A stretch of 64,000 bases of DNA from Chitinophaga oryziterrae (GTDB lineage Bacteria > Bacteroidota > Bacteroidia > Chitinophagales > Chitinophagaceae): contig NZ_WRXO01000001.1 in assembly GCF_009758125.1 (NCBI RefSeq), positions 62,001 through 126,000 on the forward strand, in the 5' to 3' direction. Below, piece by piece: positions 26,783 through 34,484 of this stretch (the stretch's first letter is position 1; the number at the start of each line of letters is the position of its first letter). The translations under genes and the position numbers were made by a program. The notes beneath the pieces were generated by a model. It saw only the letters and a program-made list of their open reading frames with translations. It had not been told where the DNA came from and ran no database searches.

Positions 26783-28444
26783 ATGAAAAAGACATTAAAA
26801 AATATAAGTTGCTTTATGATGCTGGCAGTTGCTCTGGCCGGCTGTTCGAAGAGCCAACTGGAAGATAAATATAACGACCCTGACAAAACTACTAATCCAT
26901 CTATCGAGAAATTGTTTTCCGGCATGATGGATAATAACAGGGTACGTCCACAATACTGGGATATACGAACAATAGTTTTTGTACATACAGGTGTTTATAG
27001 TCAGGTGAGTACGTCTTTAAATGAATCTACAGTGTACCAGGGTAACCTGACTTATCAGGGACAGCGCTGGAATGACTACTACGTTCCAAATAACTTTACC
27101 AATAACCAGGGAGATGTAAACTCCGGTTCTGGTCCTATGGCTGAGTACCGCACCATTATGCGTTTGTATAATGAAACGCCTATTGAATCCCGTTTAAATG
27201 TGCAGGTATTTACGATAGCTGCGAAAACACTGTTGCTGGACCAGACTTCACAGATGGTAGACTTGTTTGGAGACATGCCTTATACTGAAGCCGGATCACT
27301 GGACGTTTCCAATACTATCTCTAATGCAAAATTCCAGGACCAGAAAGCATTATATGATACTATCATGGCTGGCTTGAAGGATTGTGCTGATTACTTTGCA
27401 GGTACTGCTTTGAATACGAATGCCGCGGCTTCTTTTTCCGTGCAGGATTATGCTTTGCATGGCAGTCTTGATAAATGGCGCAGATATGCTAATTCATTGA
27501 GATTGCGTTTACTGATGCGTACTTCATTTGTAGATGAAGCCACTGCAAAGGCTGCTGTACAGGAGATGTTTGCAACTCCGCTCCAGTATCCACTGATTGA
27601 TGGTGCTAACGTTGGAGATAATTACAGTCCGGCCAATACAGACGTAATGATCATGCAGCCTACTGTGTACACAGATAACCTGGGTAGTGCATTCAGTGAC
27701 TTGCAGGCTCCGATGGGTGCACCCGATTATATGTTGAATGTAGCAATGAGCCCGGCAAATGACCCAAGGATACCTTTCATGTTTGATAAATACGGTAAAA
27801 AAGTAGGCAATACTTTTGTCCCAAATGCAACGTATAGGGCTATGCCTGGTGACTGGGGTAGTTCTACCCAGTTAGACAGTTTATCTTATTTTGCTACTTA
27901 TGACTCTACTACTTTCCGTTTTAACTCTAAGTTACCAGGTATCATGATGACTGCTGCCGAAGTAAACTTCCTGAAAGCAGAAGCGGTAGAACGCTGGGGT
28001 ATTACAGGACCAGGAGCATTATCTGCTGCTCAGTATTATGAATTGGGTGTTCGTCAGGCAATTGCATTCATATATTACTTATACACTACGAATTCAACTA
28101 AATATGAGGCATTGAATCAACCTTCTACTGCGACAGTAGATGCTTTCATGACTCAGCCAACAATTGCTTACACCGGTACTTCTCAGGAAAAACTGGAAAA
28201 GATATGGGTACAGAAATGGCTCCACTTTAATATCCTCCAGGCTACTCAGGCATGGTCTGAGACCAGAAGAACCGATTATCCGAAATTCCAGAGAGTGTTT
28301 GTTTCTACATTGCCCGGGTTTGAAAATGCTCCTAACCGTTTCAGGTATCCTCTTAGCGAAACTGCTTATAACACCAGTTATAAAGATGTTCAGGCAAAAG
28401 ATACCCGTGACGCTAAAATATTCTGGGACGTACCACAGCCTTGA
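26783..28444 (+). CDS. SusD/RagB-family surface lipoprotein (SusD-like_2 type)
   Basis: Outer-membrane lipoprotein that caps the neighbouring SusC and binds the substrate. 553 residues, lipoprotein signal with ALAGC (Cys about 21). The alpha-helical TPR-like core contains the family landmarks LLLDQTSQMVDLFGDMPYTE, LDKWRRYANSLRLRLLMR and MTAAEVNFLKAEAVERWG, and the C-terminal region TEKLEKIW-like (SQEKLEKIWVQKWLHF). It is 33 bases after SusC. A long terminator hairpin follows. Confidence 0.94.
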   Translation: MKKTLKNISCFMMLAVALAGCSKSQLEDKYNDPDKTTNPSIEKLFSGMMDNNRVRPQYWDIRTIVFVHTGVYSQVSTSLNESTVYQGNLTYQGQRWNDYYVPNNFTNNQGDVNSGSGPMAEYRTIMRLYNETPIESRLNVQVFTIAAKTLLLDQTSQMVDLFGDMPYTEAGSLDVSNTISNAKFQDQKALYDTIMAGLKDCADYFAGTALNTNAAASFSVQDYALHGSLDKWRRYANSLRLRLLMRTSFVDEATAKAAVQEMFATPLQYPLIDGANVGDNYSPANTDVMIMQPTVYTDNLGSAFSDLQAPMGAPDYMLNVAMSPANDPRIPFMFDKYGKKVGNTFVPNATYRAMPGDWGSSTQLDSLSYFATYDSTTFRFNSKLPGIMMTAAEVNFLKAEAVERWGITGPGALSAAQYYELGVRQAIAFIYYLYTTNSTKYEALNQPSTATVDAFMTQPTIAYTGTSQEKLEKIWVQKWLHFNILQATQAWSETRRTDYPKFQRVFVSTLPGFENAPNRFRYPLSETAYNTSYKDVQAKDTRDAKIFWDVPQP

Positions 28445-28490
28445 TAAGGTGATTAAAGGCTATAAGGCAGGATTTATAATTTAGATGGGA

Positions 28491-28541
28491 ACAAGGCCAC
28501 AAAGCTAACAATGCGAGACATTGTTATCTTTGTGGCCTTGT
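28491..28541. terminator. Terminator of the first SusCD operon
   Basis: ACAAGGCCACAAAG / CTTTGTGGCCTTGT (14 bp) and TAACAATG / CATTGTTA (8 bp), separated by one C-T mismatch, enclose a 5-base loop. The near-symmetric structure lies 46 bases after the SusD stop and 14 bases before the sialidase-like start. Its 3' arm contains TATCTTTG (28525-28532), a match to the -7 consensus, but no -33 TTTG at the right distance. Confidence 0.8.
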
Positions 28542-28554
28542 CTATTTATTGATT

Positions 28555-29586
28555 ATGAAGAGCGTATTATTGTCATGCATGCTGGTAGGGAGTTTCCTGT
28601 TCTCCTACGCACAAGTTAGTCTGGTAAAAGAGGAATTCCTGATGCAGCATCCGCCTGTACCGGCGGTCCATGCGTCTACTATCACAGAACTGCCCGGCGG
28701 GCAACTGGTGGCCTCCTGGTTTGGCGGCAGTCGTGAAAGCGCTCCTGATGTATGTATCTACACTTCTGTGTTTACAAAAGGGAAATGGTCTGCCCCGGCT
28801 ATAGCTGCTACAGGGATAGTGGATGACAAAACACGCTATGCTGCCTGGAACCCGGTACTGATTACCACCAGGGCGCATAAACTGATCCTGTTCTATAAAG
28901 TTGGCCCCAATCCCAGGGAATGGTGGGGACTGATGAAATACAGTACCGACAAAGGCCGTACCTGGTCTAAAGAAGAAAAATTACCCGAAGGGATCTTAGG
29001 CCCTATCAAGAATAAACCGGTGCAACTGGCCAATGGTACTATTTTACATCCTTCCAGTACCGAAAGCAAAGACGAAAAACAATGGCATATCCATGTGGAA
29101 TTGTCGGACAGCAACGGGCATAACTGGAGAAGTATTCCCATCAACTGCGATACCTTTGGGGTGATCCAGCCTTCTGCATTGTTCTATCCGGGCGGTCGCC
29201 TGCAATTGCTGTGCAGGAGCCGGCAGAACGTAATTGTACAGACATTCTCCGATGATAACGGGGAAACCTGGTCTCCATTAACCAGACAGACGATTTTGAA
29301 CCCTAATTCAGGGATTGATGCCGTTACCACTAAAAGCGGGTTGCAGGTATTAATTTATAATCCTGCGAAAATGGGGGCAGACTGGTCTGACGGCCGTAAC
29401 GAATTACGCGTAGCGGTTTCTAAAGACGGAGAGAACTGGCGTGATGTATATGAACTGGAAAAACAGCCTGAAGGAGAATTCAGTTATCCGGCTGTTATAC
29501 AAACAAAAGACGGACTGCTGCATATAACTTATACTTATAACCGGCAGAATATTAAACATGTAGTGTTGAAATTAAAAAAGATGTAA
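28555..29586 (+). CDS. Secreted sialidase/BNR-repeat-like six-bladed propeller protein
   Basis: 343 residues from the ATG at 28555 with a Sec signal ending SYAQ. The propeller resembles the BNR_2 group of sialidase-like proteins: HASTITELPGGQLVASWFGG at the N terminus, then Asp-box-like repeats STDKGRTWSKE, SDSNGHNWRS, SDDNGETWSP and SKDGENWRDV. The canonical arginine triad of true sialidases was not confirmed, and many such proteins act on other uronic or neutral sugars; sialidase activity is only a possibility. It is 110 bases after the SusCD operon and may serve it; the DinB-fold gene follows 2 bases later. Confidence 0.8.
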   Translation: MKSVLLSCMLVGSFLFSYAQVSLVKEEFLMQHPPVPAVHASTITELPGGQLVASWFGGSRESAPDVCIYTSVFTKGKWSAPAIAATGIVDDKTRYAAWNPVLITTRAHKLILFYKVGPNPREWWGLMKYSTDKGRTWSKEEKLPEGILGPIKNKPVQLANGTILHPSSTESKDEKQWHIHVELSDSNGHNWRSIPINCDTFGVIQPSALFYPGGRLQLLCRSRQNVIVQTFSDDNGETWSPLTRQTILNPNSGIDAVTTKSGLQVLIYNPAKMGADWSDGRNELRVAVSKDGENWRDVYELEKQPEGEFSYPAVIQTKDGLLHITYTYNRQNIKHVVLKLKKM

Positions 29587-29588
29587 AT

Positions 29589-30083
29589 ATGCCAGAAGTA
29601 TGGATGCGGGGACCCGTTGCTGATGTCCCTGCTTTATTACAACCAGTAGCACATGCTTTATTACAGGCACAGGAAGAAATACATGCATTGGTGGCTGGCT
29701 TTCCTGATGAATTGCTGTGGCAGCAACCTGCCGGAGTAGCTGCTGTCGGCTTCCATCTGCAACATATTACGGGCGTACTGGACCGCATGTATACATATGC
29801 TGCCGGTGAGGCTTTATCTGAAACTCAACTGGCCTGTTTATCTGCAGAGGGAAAACCTGCGGGAGATCTGAGCTCATTGTTAACCGCACTCGATACAAGA
29901 CTGCAAACATTTATTGATCAGTTAAAAACAACGGAAGAAAGTAGTTTGACAGATGCCAGAACAGTAGGCCGTAAAAAACTGCCAACAACCCTGATAGGGC
30001 TGCTTTTTCACGCAGCAGAACATACTATGCGGCATACGGGTCAGTTACATGTAACCGTTCGCGTTATACAGCATTTATTCTGA
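29589..30083 (+). CDS. DinB/YfiT-fold putative metal-dependent protein
   Basis: 164 residues, four-helix-bundle DinB_2-type protein. The metal-binding histidines are visible in VGFHLQHITGVLDRMY and LLFHAAEHTMRHTGQLHV. Members include thiol-dependent transferases and hydrolases; the substrate here is unknown. The ATG is 2 bases after the sialidase-like stop, so they are translationally coupled. It is unrelated to DNA polymerase IV (also named DinB), which lies convergently 3 bases away. Confidence 0.8.
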   Translation: MPEVWMRGPVADVPALLQPVAHALLQAQEEIHALVAGFPDELLWQQPAGVAAVGFHLQHITGVLDRMYTYAAGEALSETQLACLSAEGKPAGDLSSLLTALDTRLQTFIDQLKTTEESSLTDARTVGRKKLPTTLIGLLFHAAEHTMRHTGQLHVTVRVIQHLF

Positions 30084-30086
30084 CTT

Positions 30087-31190
30087 TTATTCATCAAATA
30101 ATGATAGCTGATTATTGGGTTTCTCAGTCTGTATTATCTCATTGAAATTAGAAAGAGAGATACCCAGTAAACGGATCTTTTTATCTTCCGGATAAGTAGC
30201 TAATAATAATTGTTTAGCTGTTTTTGTGATGATGTCAAGTGCGTTAACAGGGTATGGGAAAGACTGGTTGCGGGTAATTTGCCTGAAGTCGCTGTATTTT
30301 ATTTTAAGCGTAATAGTCCTGCCTTTTAATCCATATTTCAGCAAACGTTCGTGTACCGTTCTGGCAATTTTATCCAACTCCGGATTCATCTCTTCTATCG
30401 TTGTGAGATCATAGGCAAAGGTATCTTCAGCGCCCAGCGATTTGGTTTCGCGATGAGGTTGTACTTCCCGGTTATCAATCCCTCTCACTATCTTATAATA
30501 AAATCCACCTGCTTTTCCGAAGTGCTGGCGTAAATCATTTTCTGAGAGTTTTTTCAGATCGGCCCCTGTATGCAGCCCCATCTTTTTCATTTTATCCGCG
30601 GTTACTCTTCCCACACCAAAGAATTTCTCTACGGGTAATTTTTCCATGAATTCTTCTATGGAAGAAGGACCTATGAATGTAAGTCCGTCCGGTTTGTTGA
30701 GATCAGACGCTATTTTGGCTACGAATTTATTGATGGAGACACCGGCGGATGCTGTTAATTGCAGTTCATCTTTGATAGCTTGTTTGATCTGCCTGGCAAT
30801 TTCAATGGCGGAACCTATCTGCAGTTTATCTACGGTAACATCCAGGAATGCTTCATCTAATGACAGGGGTTCTATCAGGTCTGTATAACGACTGAATATT
30901 TCACGGATTTTGCGGGAAGATTCTTTGTAGGCATCGAAGCGGGGGCGGATGAAAATAACATCCGGACAGAGTTGTTGTGCGCGTTTTGATGGCATCGCAG
31001 AGCGGATGCCGAATTTGCGTGCTTCATAACTGGCGGTAGCCACAACGCCGCCTCTGCCTTCAGGAGAACCGCCTACTACAATGGCCTTGCCTCGGTATTC
31101 GGGATTGTCCCGCTGCTCGACGGACGCGTAGAAAGCATCCATATCAATATGGATGATTTTACGCTGTTTGTTATTTTCTTCATTTTCCAT
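30087..31190 (-). CDS. dinB: DNA polymerase IV (Y-family translesion polymerase)
   Basis: Error-prone DNA polymerase copying past damaged bases. 367 residues from the ATG at 31188-31190 (MENEENNKQRKIIHIDMDAF); a TTG 6 codons upstream overlaps the -7 element and is rejected. Palm active-site residues: IDMDAFYASVEQRDNP (first Asp), and PLSLDEAFLDVT (Asp-Glu). Also seen: the finger segment GGVVATASYEARKFGIRSAM, the thumb helix-hairpin-helix VEKFFGVGRVTADKMKKMGL and the little-finger domain. The C terminus QLSLFDE is a beta-clamp-binding motif (QLSLF). A -7 element sits just upstream. Confidence 0.95.
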   Translation of the reverse strand: MENEENNKQRKIIHIDMDAFYASVEQRDNPEYRGKAIVVGGSPEGRGGVVATASYEARKFGIRSAMPSKRAQQLCPDVIFIRPRFDAYKESSRKIREIFSRYTDLIEPLSLDEAFLDVTVDKLQIGSAIEIARQIKQAIKDELQLTASAGVSINKFVAKIASDLNKPDGLTFIGPSSIEEFMEKLPVEKFFGVGRVTADKMKKMGLHTGADLKKLSENDLRQHFGKAGGFYYKIVRGIDNREVQPHRETKSLGAEDTFAYDLTTIEEMNPELDKIARTVHERLLKYGLKGRTITLKIKYSDFRQITRNQSFPYPVNALDIITKTAKQLLLATYPEDKKIRLLGISLSNFNEIIQTEKPNNQLSLFDE

Positions 31191-31205
31191 AGCACGCAGG
31201 TAATA

Positions 31206-31213
31206 CAAAGATA
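31206..31213 (-). promoter_or_regulatory. -7 promoter element of DNA polymerase IV gene
   Basis: TATCTTTG on the minus strand matches TAnnTTTG and lies 15 bases before the ATG. No good TTTG is present at the -33 position, so strength or an activator requirement is uncertain. I saw no LexA-type box. Confidence 0.45.
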
Positions 31214-31234
31214 TCTTAACCTGCTGATAAAGTT

Positions 31235-31260
31235 CAGGACTGGCTTATGGGCCAGTCCTG
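31235..31260 (-). terminator. Hairpin after the second DinB-fold gene
   Basis: CAGGACTGGC and GCCAGTCCTG form a perfect 10-bp stem with a 6-base loop, 17 bases after the stop at 31277. It lacks a long T-tract. Confidence 0.6.
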
Positions 31261-31276
31261 GTAATTATTTATGAGG

Positions 31277-31786
31277 TTATGCCTTGTATACAGAGCTGTC
31301 TTCATCTGCGCTTGGTCCATAACTTCCCGGAATGGGAACGTCCAGCAATCGCAGGAAAACGCCTAACTGAGCCCTGTGATGCACCGTCTGGCAGTAGGCC
31401 ATACGGATCGTTTCTCCCTTTGTGGATTCGCTGATGATGAAGTCGCCATTGCGTAATACCCAGGGTTCGTCCAGTTGTGAGAGGCTTGCTTTTTCCAGTT
31501 CGGCTTTTCCACTGGCAAATGACTTATCGAATAATTCGAGTACGCCGGAGGTATCCTTAATCCCAGCAGGTTTATAATCCATTTTTGAAAAATCAAGTTC
31601 ATCTGTAGTGAGTGCCATACTTACCCAGCCTGGTAATTCTGCAATATGATTGGATAGCTGCATGATAGTCATGCTTTTGGGATGAGGTTGCCAATCGTAT
31701 TTGTCGTTGGGTATACGGGAAAGCATTTTGCGGGTGGTGGCTGCTTCCTGTTCAAGTTCTGCTAACAATGATTTGATGATATCCAT
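31277..31786 (-). CDS. DinB-family putative metal-dependent hydrolase/transferase
   Basis: 169-residue four-helix-bundle DinB protein. The histidine ligands are in IMQLSNHIAELPGWV and AYCQTVHHRAQLGVFLRLLD, with the typical tail PIPGSYGPSADE. An opening PNDKYDWQPHPKSMT matches the family. Cytoplasmic, no signal. The physiological reaction is unknown. It precedes DNA polymerase IV on the same strand but is separated from it by a hairpin. Confidence 0.88.
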   Translation of the reverse strand: MDIIKSLLAELEQEAATTRKMLSRIPNDKYDWQPHPKSMTIMQLSNHIAELPGWVSMALTTDELDFSKMDYKPAGIKDTSGVLELFDKSFASGKAELEKASLSQLDEPWVLRNGDFIISESTKGETIRMAYCQTVHHRAQLGVFLRLLDVPIPGSYGPSADEDSSVYKA

Positions 31787-31860
31787 GGTTATATGTTTTT
31801 GTATATAGCAAAGAAACGATGGGGAAGTGACAACAGTATGTCAGTAGGATTTTAAAAAGT

Positions 31861-34350
31861 TTATTGTTCCAGTACAGCTATATAATCTTTTTCGAATGTT
31901 TCGCCATAAATGGCCTGGTATTCCTTTGTAAAATTGCTGTAGAGGGCTTTGGCGGTGGAATGCTGACGAAGGGCTACCAGTGCGCGGCATTTGAACATAA
32001 TGGCTTCTTCACAGAGTGAATCGAAGTGGAGGATACAATTACATACGGCGATGATGAATCCCGGGTCAGGGGCCTGATCTTCCAGGAACTGTGTCAGTAC
32101 CGGAATGATGTCTGCAGAGATATCTGATTTGAATTTATCCAGCCAGGAGTATTCTGTTTCGCCAAGGAAGATGCCTCTGCCGGTAATCCTGACTAACTCC
32201 TCAATGTCTTTATTGGATAGTAAGTGATAGAAATTTTGCAGGTCTATATCAACGGTACCTTCGCTAAATAATAACAGCCATTTCCCATTTTCTTTAATAA
32301 GGGTGTATTCACCTATTTTATCGAGGATATTCTTCAGCTTTACCATGTTTACAGAACGGTTGTTCTTGGCGTCTTTCACTGATCTTCCCGCCCATAGTAT
32401 TTCATTGATCTTTTCTGATGAGATACCGGTTTTGTTTGTCACAGAATGAAGCAGTAACAACAGGAACAGTTCTTTTAAAAGCGGACTGAATAGTTTGCTG
32501 ATATCCTCCCCGGTTTTATCTATAACGGTGAAGTCCCCGAATAGTAATATGGCAGGTTTAGGCAGTATTTCCGGAACAGGGATTTCTTCCTGTACATTGA
32601 TGGCAATAAATGCAGGCTTCACTACCACTTTTTTCTTTCTTTTGATAATACTTAAAAAGGCGACTATCCCCAGCAGCAGGCAGGCCAGCGGCGTCCACAA
32701 ATAAGAGTTTTTTTCAGATACTGTATGTGGGGTCAGTTCAGAAGGTGGAAAGAGGATAGTATAAATCTGTACTCTTGTGGTGTTGTTCTCTGAAAATAAT
32801 ATAACCGTTATTAGTTTCTCATTTTGCTGATCATAGAAAAGTTCTGCCCTGGATTTGACATCAAAATACCGGAAAGGGATGGAACTGGCCAGCCGGGTAT
32901 ATACCGGTTTGCTTAAAGATCCTTTTATGAGTTGAAGAGATGACTGAGAGCGGTCGTTCGCAAAAGTAAGTGCATAATAACACTGCTGATGTGTATCGAT
33001 GATCATGGAGTTCCCAAAGACAAATGGTTGTGCGGGTTCCGGTAACTCGTATATCTTCTTAAATGTTTTATGCTTTACATCAAAGAGGGTAAGATCGTAG
33101 AGGTTATGCGGATTGAGCAGCTGATCTCCTTTTAAACTGCCGTACCCACCGATGATATAAGCGGAGTCTCCATTGATATTAGCGCCTAAAGCTGCCATAT
33201 ACCGGGGCGTAAAGTGATCTCCTGTGACTTTGAGAGTTTCCCAGGTCTTACCGGCGCGTTGCACTTCATTTTTGTAATGATAGTCGCCATACCCGCCAAA
33301 GATATAAATGGAGCTGTCGTAACGGGAGAAGAACCTGTTTGAATGCCAGTAGCGGGTTACACTTTCTGCATTGGTAACATTATCCCACGTGTGGTGAGTG
33401 GAATCATAGCGGGCCACTTTTTTCTCATCTACTAAAAAATTACATATCTGGTGCGTCTGTTCATCAAAAACGGCAATGTTACCGGAAGAAAGCCCTCTGG
33501 GCCGGGCCAGTTTACTGGTTGTAAGGTTATTGTTATTGGAGATGTAGATGGAATCGCTGCCATTAATATATAAGGTACCGGTGCGGTGGTCGTAGGCGAC
33601 ACTTGCATTTCCTTTTATTACAAAGTCGCGGGTTTTATTCCATTCATGATAGGTATGTGCCAGCCATACCGGGTTATTGATGAAGGCAACCTTTTTATTT
33701 ACCAGGTCAGTATCGGTGTTCCCGTTCGTTTGATTAAGCGCCCAGTGATATTGTAATTGATCTTCCTGATAAATCTTTATATCCTTTAAGCGCATAGGAG
33801 GAAGATCGAAGAATGTCAATTCCTTATAATGATTAACGCCGAAGAATATCTTTAGCTGATGCCCCGGGGAGAGAGCTGTAATGGCGCTATCGATGGTCTG
33901 ACCGTTTAAAGAGAGCTTAATTAAGCGCTTGTTAATGTTGAAGTCCAGCCGTACATGCTGCCATTGGTGGCATATCTTATCGAAATCGGCTTTAAAAGAG
34001 ATACCGGAGAATTCATTTCCGGTCACGAGATTGAACGACTGGTTATGTACATCATATACAAGATCTATATTCTGGTCTTTATTATCAACCATGCGGAAAA
34101 CATAGCCAAAATAAGAAGGTGCATTGGGAGTAAGCGAGAGATCAAATGTCAGGGAAAACTCATTTTTCACATCCATAGCAGTACCGGGGAAGAGCTCCAG
34201 TGTGGTGCGGTATTCCTGTGCAATTCCTTTGCTGGCAAATTCCAGCCCATACTTCTCCTGGGCGGTAGTGGGCAATGGCATTAAACATATTAATGTCAGG
34301 AAGATGAATAAAGATGTGGCAAGCCCTGGCATATTCCGGCTGTAATACAT
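31861..34350 (-). CDS. Membrane-spanning regulator: LamG-like and Kelch sensor, TM helix, cytoplasmic SARP-type DNA-binding domain
   Basis: 829 residues. Signal/anchor at about 8-30 (ending TTAQ). Extracytoplasmic part: a LamG/concanavalin-like beta-sandwich (about 35-205) and Kelch-type repeats (about 240-530; IYIFGGYGDYHYKNE, AYIIGGYGSLKGD). One membrane helix at about 552-569 followed by RKKK (inside). Cytoplasmic part: winged-helix OmpR/SARP-like domain (about 600-702; LFGDFTVIDKTGEDI, EKINEILWAGRSVKDAKNNR, SVNMVKLKNILDKIG) and a helical BTAD-like domain to the end. It is divergent from a SusC/SusD pair that lacks both a sigma/FecR pair and an STN domain, so it is the likely local regulator. 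Regulator role is inference from architecture and context. Confidence 0.82.
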   Translation of the reverse strand: MYYSRNMPGLATSLFIFLTLICLMPLPTTAQEKYGLEFASKGIAQEYRTTLELFPGTAMDVKNEFSLTFDLSLTPNAPSYFGYVFRMVDNKDQNIDLVYDVHNQSFNLVTGNEFSGISFKADFDKICHQWQHVRLDFNINKRLIKLSLNGQTIDSAITALSPGHQLKIFFGVNHYKELTFFDLPPMRLKDIKIYQEDQLQYHWALNQTNGNTDTDLVNKKVAFINNPVWLAHTYHEWNKTRDFVIKGNASVAYDHRTGTLYINGSDSIYISNNNNLTTSKLARPRGLSSGNIAVFDEQTHQICNFLVDEKKVARYDSTHHTWDNVTNAESVTRYWHSNRFFSRYDSSIYIFGGYGDYHYKNEVQRAGKTWETLKVTGDHFTPRYMAALGANINGDSAYIIGGYGSLKGDQLLNPHNLYDLTLFDVKHKTFKKIYELPEPAQPFVFGNSMIIDTHQQCYYALTFANDRSQSSLQLIKGSLSKPVYTRLASSIPFRYFDVKSRAELFYDQQNEKLITVILFSENNTTRVQIYTILFPPSELTPHTVSEKNSYLWTPLACLLLGIVAFLSIIKRKKKVVVKPAFIAINVQEEIPVPEILPKPAILLFGDFTVIDKTGEDISKLFSPLLKELFLLLLLHSVTNKTGISSEKINEILWAGRSVKDAKNNRSVNMVKLKNILDKIGEYTLIKENGKWLLLFSEGTVDIDLQNFYHLLSNKDIEELVRITGRGIFLGETEYSWLDKFKSDISADIIPVLTQFLEDQAPDPGFIIAVCNCILHFDSLCEEAIMFKCRALVALRQHSTAKALYSNFTKEYQAIYGETFEKDYIAVLEQ

Positions 34351-34357
34351 GACGTTG

Positions 34358-34365
34358 CAAACTTA
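34358..34365 (-). promoter_or_regulatory. -7 element of the Kelch-SARP regulator gene
   Basis: TAAGTTTG on the minus strand matches TAnnTTTG, only 7 bases before the ATG at 34350, suggesting a very short leader. The -33 position falls at the TTAAC repeat array rather than on a TTTG. Confidence 0.45.
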
Positions 34366-34375
34366 ATCCTTCTAT

Positions 34376-34429
34376 GTTAACTTAACTTTAACAATGCCGG
34401 TTAACGCCCTGTGTTAATCGCTAATTAAC
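34376..34429. repeat. TTAAC repeat array between regulator and susC (putative operator)
   Basis: Five TTAAC copies start at 34377, 34382, 34388, 34401 and 34425 and one TTAAT at 34414, all on the plus strand. Several pairs are 11 or 13 bases apart (34377/34388, 34388/34401, 34401/34414, 34414/34425), close to one helical turn. GTTAAC at 34376 and 34400 and GTTAAT-N5-ATTAAC (34413-34429) also give dyads. Confidence 0.5.
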
Positions 34430-34484
34430 CCCTTTGTTCACCCTGTGGGACGTCCTTTGTGCCCATTAAAAAAATTATACCCAA

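Noticed and set aside
34452..34459. GTCCTTTG as the -7 element of the second susC
   Set aside because: Two mismatches to TAnnTTTG and the nearest TTTG upstream is only 15 bases away.
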